A stretch of DNA of 64,000 nt, from assembly GCA_030549495.1 (NCBI GenBank), contig JAUIRK010000925.1:558001-622000 (forward strand). Reading direction: 5' to 3'. The stretch comes from Nectonema munidae (taxonomy: Eukaryota; Nematomorpha; Nectonematoida; Nectonematidae). How positions within the stretch are numbered: position 1 is the stretch's first letter; each line of letters begins with the position of its first letter. This document shows, in pieces, positions 1 to 12,212 of the stretch. A program made the translations under genes and the position numbers. A model generated the notes under the pieces. That model ran no database searches and was not told the DNA's origin. It saw nothing but the letters and a program-made list of their open reading frames with translations.

Positions 1-554
1 ATTATTCCATATTGATAAAAATATTTCCACTAAAATGCCTTCCTTGATTTTTTTATATACACTATTCTTTACCTAAACGTAATGCCCTCTTTTTTGATAT
101 ATTTATTTGTTTGTTACTTTTTGTAAAATCTCTTCTTAAATAAATCAATCTCTCTATTTATTGTTTTAAGTGTATAACAAATTTTAATGAGGAAAAATAA
201 TATATTTTATTATATAAAGACTTTGAATCAATGAATTTACTTTAAAACTTCTTTAAAGCTAAAAAATAGTTTCTTTCTTTAAAACTGTTATCATGAGTAT
301 TTTAAAACGCATGATTTTACGTATTTAAGGTGACGAACTAAAATATTCGATCAGAAAAAAGTTTGAAGTATAGAACTTTTGAATAATATAGATATGGAGA
401 GATAATTTTGAGCGAAATTGAATTACCAGTTTCACAAACCCAAGTGAATATTAGTTATAGAGTATTGTGATGGTCGGTTGGATTTCAAAGTACTTTCAGT
501 AGTAAGGATCTTGATATGGTTAATCACAGTTTTCGTGATTTTGTTTTTTAAGAG
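1..554. other. No gene seen
   Basis: AT-rich DNA with no open frame, splice-site pair or repeat that I can name. Confidence 0.5.
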
Positions 555-634
555 TGGGGAGCCTTGGGGACCGAACCCCTGACATTCAACTGTTAAGCTG
601 GGAGATGCATCCTAACAACCATTGAGCCTCAGAG
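555..634 (-). repeat. tRNA-like SINE fragment or tRNA pseudogene
   Basis: Read on the minus strand, this stretch has an A-box-like segment near GGCTCAATGGTTGTTAGG and a B-box-like GGGGTTCGGTCCCC about 40 bases later, the spacing of an RNA polymerase III internal promoter. The ends do not pair into an acceptor stem, so it is not a working tRNA gene. A decayed tRNA-derived SINE is the simplest reading. Confidence 0.4.
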
Positions 635-899
635 AAATATGATATTACTTACGATAATTCGTTTGTAGCTTTAGAAGAACAGATTCGCCTCAATTGCCTC
701 TTTTGAACCAAGGCGTTCCTAGTAGAACTCTTATGAAAAGCTATGATACTATACTATGATTGGGAGACGTGTTAGTAGTTATGTATAGAGTGTGTTTGTT
801 GTTGGTGTTAGGGATTGGAAAGCGAGCTTTTGGAATTATTCCGAAGAAATGTAAATTGCCAGAATTTTGAGAACAAACATACAAATATGTACAAATGAA

Positions 900-1345
900 A
901 AAGGAGCACTCACTAGTTGAATGATCTTGAGGAAGCCAGGAATAGTGCAGGTATACGCGAAGTTGAGTTTTTTTGAAGGAGTTGAGCTGAGTGAATTGTA
1001 CAAGTGGTGTTTTGGTTGTGTGGGAGAGAGGAATGTCCTGTCAAACATGACTCCCACTCTCGCAAATATTTGTCAGCTGAGAAATAGTGAGACGCGAATC
1101 TAGTATTCCTGGTCTGAAGCAAAACAACACTGCGTGTGGAGTGGTAAGCGAAGCGTGCAAAACAGAGAACAAAGAAAACCACACTAGCCTAGGGACTTGC
1201 TTAAGTCTTGAGATGTCTTCGCAATTAGCAGCTCGCACTCCAGGAACTCTGCTCCTCTTGGCTGTTTCGCGAACGCCGAGAAGGTGATAAAGACGCTTCA
1301 CAACAACAACCTACCTCATGGTGAGTCAGTCGGGCGAGGTGAAAT
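900..1345. promoter_or_regulatory. GC-richer block, possible promoter or first exon
   Basis: This block is clearly less AT-rich than its surroundings and carries consensus splice donors on both strands. On plus, an ATG at 1317-1319 is followed at once by GTGAGTCAG. On minus, GTGAGTGC occurs at 913-906. No long reading frame or known domain is visible. It could be a non-coding first exon of a gene leaving the window to the left, or the first exon of a plus-strand gene. The strand is undecided. Confidence 0.25.
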
Positions 1346-3273
1346 GCTGGATGAAAGTTAGTTTACTGAAATTGAAACCTTTGTGTGTTATATTCACTTT
1401 GCAAGCACTAAGAACCACACAGCACACACCTATCTTCTTCATATTCGACGATTCGATGGATGCGCTCAATTTGTGTTGTGCAGTTTTCTAGCAGCGCGAT
1501 GTAGATGATTGTGATTCCATTTCCCAATCAAAATCGGATCTTCCACAGAATTATTTAAATTTAATAGACGCGTAATTAATAGCCATTGGGGATCCATTGT
1601 ACAACTTGGCCCATATCTGCTTAGTGCGCAAAACTGAGTTTAGTTGTCAATTGTCCCTGCCAAATAAAGATATTATTCGTCGTGTTCGTCACTTAAAATA
1701 TTTATGAATCAATCAGGATATAGGATTTAGTTTTCATCGTGAATCTAACGAAGAGATCAAAAGAGTTAAAAAAAAAGATCTAACCTTTGGGTCAATACTG
1801 TGACCATAAGCAACGTCATAAAAATGCCGAAATTGACTTGTAACAATTGTATTTAACTTGGATGAGTAAAATAAGCGCCTTAGTGTGCAAACTTTTTAGA
1901 AATTAGAATTTAGAAATGCAAACATTTTTTTGATCCCATGAAAGTTTGCAAAATTTGAACAAAAATTTTATGAATAATTTCATACCCACAACCAGGCCCG
2001 TAACGGGACGTTGCACAAATGACTAAATTAAAGGTAAAGAGAACATAGGATATAAAAATCTAGGCACTCTGATCTTAATCTTTTTTAGATTTAGTTCTTC
2101 CTAAAAAAATTTATGATTAAGGGCTTGCCCACAACCATTACCCAAAATAATGCCAAGATTATGAGCCAACATAGGCTGGAGCGTTCATGGGGTATATGCT
2201 AGAAAATGTTATCTAAACATACAATAGGAAAATCTGATTTTCTACATATTAGATTCCCCTACAATTTTAGTTAGCCATAGTCGGTTAATTGGGGTCTGTT
2301 GGAGTCTTGGATGTCTTGATAAAGGCCTTTTAAATAAAAGACTTCTTTTATGACAGAAGAACTAAATTCCGTCATTTTTTGCGCGCTTATAACGTATAAT
2401 ATAGCTTATTCGGTCATAATATTCACGAGTTGTATCCTCAGATTTGACAAAAATTAAAAAAATTATTCTCCAACTTTTTATAAAAAACTCGATTTTCATT
2501 TTAATTGAATATCATTTGTATATTCGGAAACAGGAAAAAACGTGAGATACATGAAAAACTAAAAAAACAAATAAAAAAATGTGGGATGTCTTGGACAAAA
2601 AAATCAACCCTAGCAAGAGTGCAATTATTATTTATATACCAGCTAATATAAGTTACATATGTTGATGCGGCCCTCATGATAATGTCCCTTTCCTAAGTTA
2701 GCCAAATATCAATTGAAGAGAAAATAAACACTTTTAGAGCGTTGATTAAATCGCGCGTTCCTGTAAAAATAGGATTCTGAACATTTTGAAAATCAAAATA
2801 AATATCTTACAGAATATGTATACGAAGTTTATGGGTAATCGGAAATTTTTTGCCACAAGCAGTCTTTTTTGATGAAATTTTTGACAAAATTATAAACTAT
2901 TTGATACATCACACGTGAATAAATCGATGAGAAACACGAAAGTTCTGCGAAGGTGCATCGAATTTAAGCCTTAAACTCTAAAAAGAAGTGCGATGAAAGT
3001 GCATTTGGGAACAGCGAAACTTGTAAATGAAAAGCGAATGAATCAAAACGTGACAATGCAAATCATGCGTGTACCGAAAGGAATTTAAAGGTCACGAAGT
3101 TTAGATATCAAACATAATGGTCAGTTTTTAAAATTTAGTGCTTTGTATCTGAAAGCTTGGAAAGTCGGGCACGATACGGTAAAGGTAGGAAGTATTTGAT
3201 AGCGTTCTCAGATACCACATATTTGTAAAAGTTATTTCTTTAAACATTATAAATATTTGAAATCATTCATTTA
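1346..3273. other. No gene seen; a possible transposon end near 1993
   Basis: AT-rich sequence without coding signal. CAGGCCCGTAACGGGACG at 1993-2010 resembles the end of a non-autonomous DNA transposon, but no matching partner end was found. Confidence 0.35.
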
Positions 3274-3427
3274 AAAGGTAGGGGTACTGTGGGGTGTTTT
3301 CATCGAGAAGGCACAATTGCGCCGCTGGTATCGAACTATCAGGAAAGTAGGCATGATGCGGGATCGAACCCAAGACTTTAACTTATCAAAACCCAGTATG
3401 ATATGATTAACGGCCTTACTCATGCCA
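3274..3427 (-). repeat. tRNA-derived SINE, copy 1
   Basis: On minus the copy begins GGCATGAGTAAGGCCG, carries the B box GGGTTCGATCC, then a body with GTTCGATACCAGCGGCGC and CTTCTCGATGAAAACAC, and ends in a CTACCTTT-rich tail. The same body occurs at 42656-42770 (+) and, more diverged, at 13959-14110 (-), so this is a real interspersed family. No convincing target-site duplication was seen. Confidence 0.7.
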
Positions 3428-6400
3428 CAAAAAATAATAAAATTCCTTTCAATCAGCCATGGGATAAGTTAAAAAATTTACTCAGGGTAAAGAAAAGGGA
3501 TACCTCCTGGATGAATCCACCTCTTGCTTCACTTTATATTTGTAATCCTATTCAGGCCCAAATTTATTCTGTTTGTTGTTAAAATTTTATTGCATGTCCA
3601 AAATATCAAAATAAAATAGTGAAGTTGGAATACTGAATTTAGAAGGGTATAAAACAACGTTTAAAAACAAAACAAAACGTCAAAACACCATAAAACACTC
3701 TTCAAAAATATTTGCTAACTTTAATGTCAATTTTACTTGGAATGTAGCAAAATTTTCTCTATGTAGTTAAAAGAAAGTTGTTACAAAATTTCATGTCAAA
3801 GGAAGGGTGAGTTTTTGAGTAAAACAACTTAAACTCTAATTATTCACTGATCTTTTTTATGAACAAATCTTTGCATTAAAAGTATATATGAGAGATTAAA
3901 TCGTCGCAAATTTCCTTGAAATCTACTCCAATCAAGTTATCGATTACCAAACATCTGAGTTTTACAACTTCAATTTGGACATCTTCTCTACTGAAGCTTT
4001 GCCTATCAATCGTTTCAGCAGTACTATACTTCACTCAAGCATCTCTAACTACAACATAACTTGTTTCGCCTCCAAATGTTATTCTTATAAAAAAATAGAT
4101 ATGCATTTTTTAAACTCTTGCAGATGAATGAATAATACCTAAAAAAATAAAAATATATACCTTAAAAACTTAAATGAATAAATTAAAATGAATAATACCT
4201 TAAAAATTAAAATATATTTAAGATGTATATATAGTAGTCTGGAAAAATCACGCGTATACTTTGCTTACTTTCTATACTTTTTATTGGTATTTTGTTGTCT
4301 CCCGCAGTCTTGCCAGAACACTAATTAAAAAACACAAAAATCAGTTAACGCGCAATCAAGAAGAACAACATTTCTATTCAAATTATGACTTTGAATAGAC
4401 TTTATTCTTAAGACACATTGATAGCCAAAGTATATGCTGTTTTTTTATCTCACATTATTCATGAAAAAGTAAAAAAATCTTTTTTTTCTATTTAAAATTT
4501 TAGCATTAACTACCAAAACATTCAAGGGACGGAAAGTGAAAAGTATATTTAAATTTATTGATATCGAACAATGCTGGATTTTTTAGGGGCACTATACACT
4601 CTATTATTGGAAAATAAACAAACTAAGTATCATTATTGCAAAATACGTCTATATCTGCACTTATATGAATCAGGTTTTTTTAATTATAAAAATGATCAAA
4701 TAAATGGGAAATTTTACAATCTTGTACGTTTTTGTTTACGTTGCGTTAACGAAGTGTAAAATCTTTGATCCATTTTTTAACACAATTTCTTAAAATGTTC
4801 TTTTTCTGCTTTGTATCTGTTGTCTTTTTGACTTGGTCTTCAAACGGATTTCTAAATTATAGTCGCTAAACATTTTTTCCTCAATCCAAACGATCTTACA
4901 GTCTCAATTTGCCTAATAATTAAAAAAAACATTTGGCCTAAAAATATTATTCAAAATTTTTTTACTTAGAATAAAAAAATCTGTTCTTTTACAAAGCATT
5001 TGTGTCATGGAAATAAACTCTTTCTTTCTTTATTAAGTTTTTTTATATCATTTTTATTTGAATTGTGAAAACGCAACGTTAGACTAAAATGATTGTGTTT
5101 ACGCAATGTTAGACATTAATAGTAAAGCTTTAATAAAATACAAGATTCGCTACATTTTATGCTCTGAATTAGACGTGTGTACTGTTTGCCCAGACTAAGA
5201 CCGGTCCGCTTAAGATCCAGACCAGGAATGAACCAAAAATAAACATTTTTCAACAAAAGCTTCTAATTTTGTTTCAAAAATAAATTACAATTTTTAATTA
5301 ATTAACATTAATTATTTTAATTAATAAAATGAGAACAATTTGTAAATTTGTAATTTATTTTATAAAAAAATAAATAGACCACCTCTTTAAAACTAACTAA
5401 GTACATTAGTTAAATAACAAATTTATAACAAACAAACAAACTACACTTAATTGAAAGTCTAAATTAAAGGTCTAATTTGTTCGTTGTTAGTGTAAGGTTT
5501 AGTTCGTTAGTTTTAAAAGAATTCGTTCATTAATTTCCCTTAAATCTTTATCATACAACACAATCATGTAATACACTCTATAAAATTTTTGGTGCAGGGA
5601 GGGGAATAAGCAATAAGTATCATATTTTCTACACGCTAACTTGGAATTAAAAATTAAAAAAGTAATCAAAGACGTTTTAAAAGATTTTCCTCCCATATCT
5701 GCAGATTTAAGTTATTGAAGGTGCTTCTTCAACTTTACCATTCTATCAACTGGTGTGTTGTATCTTGAGTTTAGTATTTAGTCGCTAGTATTTTTACTTT
5801 AATGTTTACACTATGTAAGATAATTTACGGTTAATGAAATAAGTTTGTCAAAACGTCGGTAATTGATAGTTTACTCACTATGAATTCTCCAAAGCAAAGG
5901 CGAACATCCTAAAAATTGGGTTGGGGTGGGAGAACTTTTTTTTTTACAATTTTGAAAATAAGCCGAAGTACTTTTTTAATCCCATCATATGAGTCAAAAC
6001 ATAAACAAACTGATACTTATTCATGTCCGCTATTATCTTACACTTTTATTATTAGGATTCACACTCCCGATTCTTCAATTTCCTCTCGAATCACCACAAA
6101 CAAATCTTGCATCACAAATTCGTCAAATGATCACGAATATAAATAATGTTAAGATCAATAGCTCTTCATAAAATTATTATGGATTTCTCCGAAAGTATCA
6201 TTTATAGCTTTCATGAGTTTGATAATATGCCATTGGTAAAAACTCCCCAGTGAAAATGGACCCGGGAAAAAATGCCCCCAATTGGCAAATAGGTAAAAAT
6301 GGGTCCGATCGCATACTATTCAGAAATTTTAAAACATGTCAGACTTGAATCCCGGTCTAATTACCAAGTTATAGGGACATCTTGATGTTGAAAAAGCCCT

Positions 6401-6739
6401 CCACATTTGGCAAAAATGAGACCTGATCCAGAAAATGGAGTTGTTTACAAAAAAATAGAGATTACCCATTGGCGAAATTTGTAATACGATTTTGACAGCT
6501 CTGAATAATGGAGGCTTTAAAATAGCATTTACGCAATCTTTCATATTTGTTTCCAGGATACATCATCCCATTTTGTTTTCAAATTCGATGAAAAATCAAC
6601 ATATGTATATAAATAAGATAACATATGGAGAAATATTCTTATTTTTTGTCAATGCATATCATATTAGCATTGGTGATTATCACGGGTGAAAGAGTTGAGA
6701 GCATCATCAGCGTCGAACCTCAAAATGTTTTGACTTTAG
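3428..6739. other. No gene seen; AT-rich with small repeats
   Basis: There is no supported gene. A stretch at 5913-5965 (G-rich, then GAACTTTTTTTTT and an ACAATTTT-like run) resembles 15618-15665, so it is probably a fragment of a dispersed repeat. Near 4130-4200 a short AATGAATAATACCT motif is duplicated. Confidence 0.4.
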
Positions 6740-7142
6740 CAGCGTTTCTCAACCTTTTTACCTTCGCGTAATCCCTGGAATATGATAAATCTTTCAAGGA
6801 ACCCACGCAAAAATATTTTTGTAAATTTTTAACACAGTAAAAGAAATGTAATTAGATTAAAGACAAAACAGGATTCTCATTAATCTAGTGAAAAAAGGCC
6901 TTAAAGTTCCCTTAAATTTTGTCATTCTTAAAATATAAGATAATTAAAACGTAAACTTCGGTGAAAAAATATATATACTTGTTTGAGAAAACTTCTCTAT
7001 CATATTTATTAGTAGTGCTAGATAAGATTCTTACTACTTTAAGGTTTTCATAAAAGCATCCAAACTTAGACGTAAAAATACCTTACTATTTCTCGCGGAA
7101 TCCTCAGGGAGTTTTTGCGTAACATCAGTGGAGGGAACGCTG
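6740..7142. mobile_element. hAT-type non-autonomous element (403 bp)
   Basis: The left end reads CAGCGTTTCTCAACC and the right end, on the opposite strand, CAGCGTTCCCTCC. Behind each is a related subterminal piece (TTCGCGTAATCCCTGG and ATTCCGCGAGAAATAG). Ends beginning CAGNGTTTCTCAACC with an internal CGCGGAAYCCC are typical of hAT elements. No clear 8-bp target duplication remains, so the copy is old. A shorter relative lies at 12563-12770. Confidence 0.55.
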
Positions 7143-7794
7143 ATAGATAATAATTCAATTAAAAAACTTTCATTTTTTAAAATAAAAGATTAATTAACAT
7201 GGTAGATGCAACTTGAAGATATATGATCCTAAAAACCCGGCCACTATGTCTTAAAATTCTACCATTTGAATGATGCTGAAAGTTTTTATTGTATAAAACG
7301 TGAAAATATGTTTCTGGTTTACTTGATAGAGCTTACTTTTCATCTCAGTCAATAGTAAAGAGATTGGTGACAGATAGCAATTTGCCACAGGGTTTTGGTA
7401 TATTTATGGATCGCTTTTTTACCTGACATGAAATCGCAGAATGGGCCCTTTCAAAAAAGTATACTCTTTGCTACACTGTTATGGCGTCCAGAAGATTTAT
7501 TTCTAAAATACTGCAGCCGATATACCTGAAATCTCTGAATCTTTGTGAGTGTGAGTCACGAAATTTTAATTTGAAAAAGCTTTTTTTTAAATTTCATTGT
7601 GGAAAAAAAATTTGATAATGGAAAAATTTTATATAAATTGCTTAGGAATAAATTGCGTGAAGTAAATTTGTATATTAAATTATAAATTAATTTGTATATT
7701 GTATTATAAATAGTTTTTGATTCTACAAAAACAGTCGCAATGCTTCAAGAAATCAGCAGAAACCCGCTGGAATTTCTTTTTTAAACAAGTTCAT

Positions 7795-8480
7795 TCCTTT
7801 TTCACCTAGCTTCAAATATTTGGGCATTGTCTTATCAGATAATCTTAAATTTGATCATCAGATCAGTTACATCTGCAAAAGAGTGAATAAAGAAATTTTT
7901 GTACTGAAACTACTCACTCAACATCTTCCCAGAAACTTTTCTTTGCTAACAAAGATTTACAAAGCTATAATTTTACCACACTAAGAATACGGGTCAACTG
8001 TCTTTGCGGGCATAGGGGTGTGTCTCTCCGAAACCCTTGAAAAACTTCAGCGAAGAGCTATGCGCATTATCCTTCGAATCCCTGCACGCGCACCTTTGCC
8101 TGAAAACGCGTACCAACTACTTTCTTTGGGCAAGCTCAAATTTCGACGCGACATCATCAAGACGACGCTGTCTTGCATTCAAGCTTCTCAACAACCTGTG
8201 TCCCCCCTCAATCAAAAAGTTTGCTCCTGCTCTACATCAAACCAAGTAAAATCTGAGAAGACAGCGCTACGTAATGAGCTCCTCGCCTCAACTTACAAGC
8301 ACATCTTCCCTCACCTTTCGTCGTTCTCCTTTCTCGCTATGCTCAACTGCATTTCAAACTTCAGCAAACTTTCCTCATTCAAGTCATATCTGCTCACTTT
8401 TCGTGAAGATATGTCTCTTTTTGCAAATAACTGAAATGTATATATTTTCCAACCGACGGTTTTTTGTCCAATAAATCTAA
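7795..8480 (+). pseudogene. LINE 3' end, reverse transcriptase thumb and C-terminus
   Basis: The translation contains SFKYLGIVLSDNLKFDHQI, a KRVNK segment, LLTKIYKAIILPH, EYGSTVFAGIG and LEKLQRRAMRIILRIPAR. These form the well-known chain of motifs behind the palm of Jockey/CR1/L2-type reverse transcriptases. An in-frame stop follows ILPH at about 7982, and the frame shifts after about 8160 (LAFKLLNNLCPP continues in another frame). The piece ends near 8470 at AATAAA. It is a 5'-truncated dead copy; the clade is not certain. Confidence 0.8.
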
Positions 8481-8484
8481 TCCA

Positions 8485-10029
8485 ATATGTGCGTATAGCG
8501 AAGGTTAAAAAATCAATAAAGCAAGCTGAGACTACGTGTGCATAACATAAGCCGCTATGTTTACCAAAAATCAATGAACATCGTGCTACATCCTTGCATA
8601 TGATTGAATGTGATGTGCATACAAAGGATTTCATCGAAATATTGATTTTCACCACTAACTCGCTTCACTTTTATTTACTCTACTGCCAACTCTGCTTGAT
8701 ATGGTAAAAGTTCTTACACTTTCTCTTGCATAATAACGTTAGGAAATGCATAAAGCGCGTTAAATCATAAAAAGAGTGTTCGCCTCCAATATTTAGAGTG
8801 CTCCAAAATAAAGAATATCCTTCTCTTGATTTTTTATGTGGAAATATTTCAAATGTGTTATATGTGACCCGTTAGCATTCATCATTGATAGACATAATTT
8901 TGTTGATATTTTTATTCCTTACTTTTAGTTACTTTTCCACTTTTTACATGATATTGTAAACTTAATTTTATATTTAAGTTAAATACTTAAAATAATTTAA
9001 TTTCATTGAATTTTATACTTAATATTAAACATTGATAAACTTTGTTTTTTTCTGAGCGGAAAAATTTTCATTTTTCAAATCAATTTTCTAATACTCATTC
9101 TGAGTAATATCTGAATAATCTTATAATGTGAGAATGTCAATCTCATAAATTTCAGGTTATTTAGTCAATTATTGGAACAATGAATAACCCCCGCTTAGAT
9201 TTTACATTTTTTTCATGAAATTTAGTCTCTATCTGTATGCAAAAGATTGCGAGATTGATATTTATGAAAACATAAGTGGAGTGATTTTGGAAAGTTATGA
9301 ATTTCAAGTCTATACCTTTCACTTTTAGTTCAATCGGTTTTGCAGGAATGAAAGCACATCTATCTTTTCATTCAATTAGATCACTCTTATGAATTCAAAG
9401 TCAATTAATACTTAGTTTTATGAAGCATTTGGTTTAAGTTGACTAAGTTAACACTTTCAAAAATTGAGATTTAGATGATTAAATGCTATTTTTGTTATAG
9501 TGAATGATAACAGTCTACGTCATACATTTTCAGTATAGAATTGATCTCTAACTGCATGTTTTTTCATTATCATAATTATGTATTGAAATTATGCTTGCTT
9601 TTTTTTTTGCTTTTTTGAGTAAGAATGAAAAAAGTTGTTCATTATAAAAGGTAAAATGGATTTTAAAATTAATAAGTCTACATAGTTTAGTATAAAAGTT
9701 GAAGCTATTATTGGAGTTTAAAGACTTGGCTATTTTTGAGGTTTAGTTAGTTAACTTTCTAGAGTTAATATTCAAAAATACATTTATATTTTGTTTCAAT
9801 TTTTCAAAATCTTTTATGTAAGTTTTATTAATTGTTAGAAAAGAGTAAAAAAGAAATTAGTTTGCCCAAACGAAATTAACCATTACTTCACACTTTAGTT
9901 ATGAAGAATCACCATATCCGTGAGCAAGTTTAACTGTAATTGTGCGTCTCAATTGAAGATTAGAGGGTAACCTATTACTGCTCAAAATATATTGAAACGA
10001 GTTATAAGTCTTATTTCCCTCATGAATTG
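8485..10029. other. No gene seen
   Basis: Very AT-rich sequence with no open frame or named repeat. No recognisable terminal repeat of the adjacent piggyBac relic was found here. Confidence 0.45.
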
Positions 10030-11622
10030 ACTCCAAAATGTCATTCAGCCGCCTATAAACTCTGCAAGTATAGTATCTGATGAAGATTCAGGTGAAGAAG
10101 ACGATCCTGATATAAATCATTTATCAGGAAATCAATTGAACGCCGAAGCTGAGCTTGTTTTACACGATCATACCGAAAATGAATCTTTGGTCACTACAAG
10201 AAGTAAAAGAAAATGCTATGACAGATCGTGGGTTAGAGGTGACGGTACCAGTAAAATCATGGACTCCTTCACTCCAATGAGTTTTCCCAAATTTTTTCAA
10301 AGACCTTTACAAATTAAAGAAGTTTTTTACATGTTTTTCACAAAAGAGCTATTGAAAATGATAATTGATTTTTCAAATCTTTATCCTAATCAAAAGAACA
10401 AGAATCTCAATCTTACAGAAGAAGAACTAACTGTTTTTATTGGTATCTTAATTCAAATGGGATACCATAAGCTTCCGCAATGGCGAATGTATTGGAATAA
10501 GTCTGAGGATTGAAACGTGAAATTAGTTTCAGAATCAATGCGTGGAGATAGATTTGAGGAAATTAAAAAATTTCTTCATTTATCAAACAATGACGGCTTA
10601 AATCCAAATGATAAATTCGTTAAAGTTAGACCTGTTGTTTCACAACTGAACGAAATTTTCATAAGAAATCAACCTTATTCAGAAATTCACAGTATAGACG
10701 AAAGCATGATTACTTACTATGGTCACCATTTCTTGAAGCAGTACATGAAAGGTAAGCCACAACGGTTTCGCTACAAACAATGGAGTGATTGTGTGCAACC
10801 AGGCTAGGTGGGGAATTTCGATTTTTATCAGGAAAAAATACCACATCCACTTCTAAGTTTTCCTCATTTTCATTAGGAGGAAGTGTAGTTTTGGGCTTTG
10901 TTCAAAAAAATTTTGAGTTTTGCGACAACATATATCACTTTGTTGCAGACAACTTTAACTTTTTCAAGAAATCATCTCGTTGTACCAAAAATTCACTTCA
11001 ACACTTAGAAGGAACAGATTGAATGAAATTCCTTTTTTATCTAAAAAAGAAATTGGCAAAAAACCAAGAGGCTTCCATGAAGTATATACGGAAAATCTGA
11101 ACGTCCTTTCCATTTGTCATTGGCAAGACAACAGAGAAGTCTTTGTTGTGTCAAATAGTTTAAATTCAATCCCGATTGAAGAAGTTCATCGATATTCCAA
11201 GACATTGAAGAAAAAAAATTAAAATTCCAATTCCTTCTTTCAAGTTTTATAATACACAAATGGGATGGGTGGATAGAATGAACGAGAATGATGCAAAGTA
11301 TCGTGCATCTCTTCACGAAAAAAAGAGGGTACTTCCCTATTATTACTCACTTGATTGATTTAACAGTTAATCAATGAAGAAAAACTTCTCAGCTGCTGTT
11401 TAATTTTAACTTTACTGAAAAGTTATGGAGTTTTACCTAAGCCTGGAAAATCGACAGCCCGGCCAAGCCCTCTTCTTGAGCTAAGGTACGATTCATTGGA
11501 TCATACAATAATTCCTATCACAGAAACTCCAAAAAACGATCCTTTAAGGAAAAAAAGAATTCGTTGCAGACATTGTCACAAAAAATGCCAAACTAAATGC
11601 AAAAAGTGCTTTGTTATGTAAA
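10030..11622 (+). pseudogene. piggyBac transposase relic, copy A
   Basis: The parts of a piggyBac (DDE_Tnp_1_7) transposase occur in order: an acidic N-terminus (SDEDSGEEDD), PKFFQRPLQIKEVF, FIGILIQMGYHKLPQWRMYW, DRFEEIKKFLHLSNND, then SIDESMITYYGHH (first catalytic Asp), YHFVADNFNFF (second Asp), GWVDRMNENDAKYRAS (third Asp region) and a C-terminal cysteine-rich zinc domain (RCRHCHKKCQTKCKKC). Two in-frame stops (near 10511 and 10805) and at least two frame changes make it inactive. TTAA-flanked terminal repeats were not found. The order of parts suggests a single insertion of a formerly complete gene. Confidence 0.9.
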
Positions 11623-11624
11623 AA

Positions 11625-12212
11625 TTGCCTGTGGTGAGCTTTTTTAATAGGATAAAATCTGTTCTAGTACATCTTTCAAAGTAAGATGTAAAGATTCCCT
11701 TTTTTAATTGTTTTATTTATAATCAATTTTTTTTTACCTATATTAAAAATCTTTATCAAATATTTATAAAAATGGAATAATATATTTTTAGTCGGTTTGA
11801 GAAGTCTTCAATATATCGAAGTAATTCTAAAACTGTTAACAACTTACTCTTCATGTGTTAACTTCTGAATTTATTCCAAAATGTATATTACTTACATAAA
11901 ATAGACTATTAAAAAGTTGACTTTTGTTGGCCTAATAACTTGGACTTCTTTTACACCCAGACTTTATAAAATAAGAATGAAAAGATGATTTATTGCATTT
12001 GCACTTTTTTATTGATTGTATTTGGGGATTTACACGCAGTGATATTAGACCTTATAGGTACATGAGGGCGCCATTTTAATAAGGCCAGCATTGTTTCATC
12101 GTTGAAGCCCATTCCAAATTTTGATAACTTTCTTCACAAGATTTTTGTAGCGTTTTATTTTCAATATTTTCTTGCATAAAAAGTAGAACTTTGTTGCAAA
12201 CATTTTTAGAAA
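11625..12212. promoter_or_regulatory. Upstream region of the secreted-peptide gene
   Basis: AT-rich intergenic DNA between the piggyBac relic and the ATG at 12213. GCATAAAAAG near 12174 is a weak TATA-like candidate, but it leaves only a very short leader, so the start of transcription is not fixed by sequence. Confidence 0.3.

Noticed and set aside
555-634. A working tRNA gene
   Set aside because: No acceptor-stem pairing; only A- and B-box-like boxes remain.
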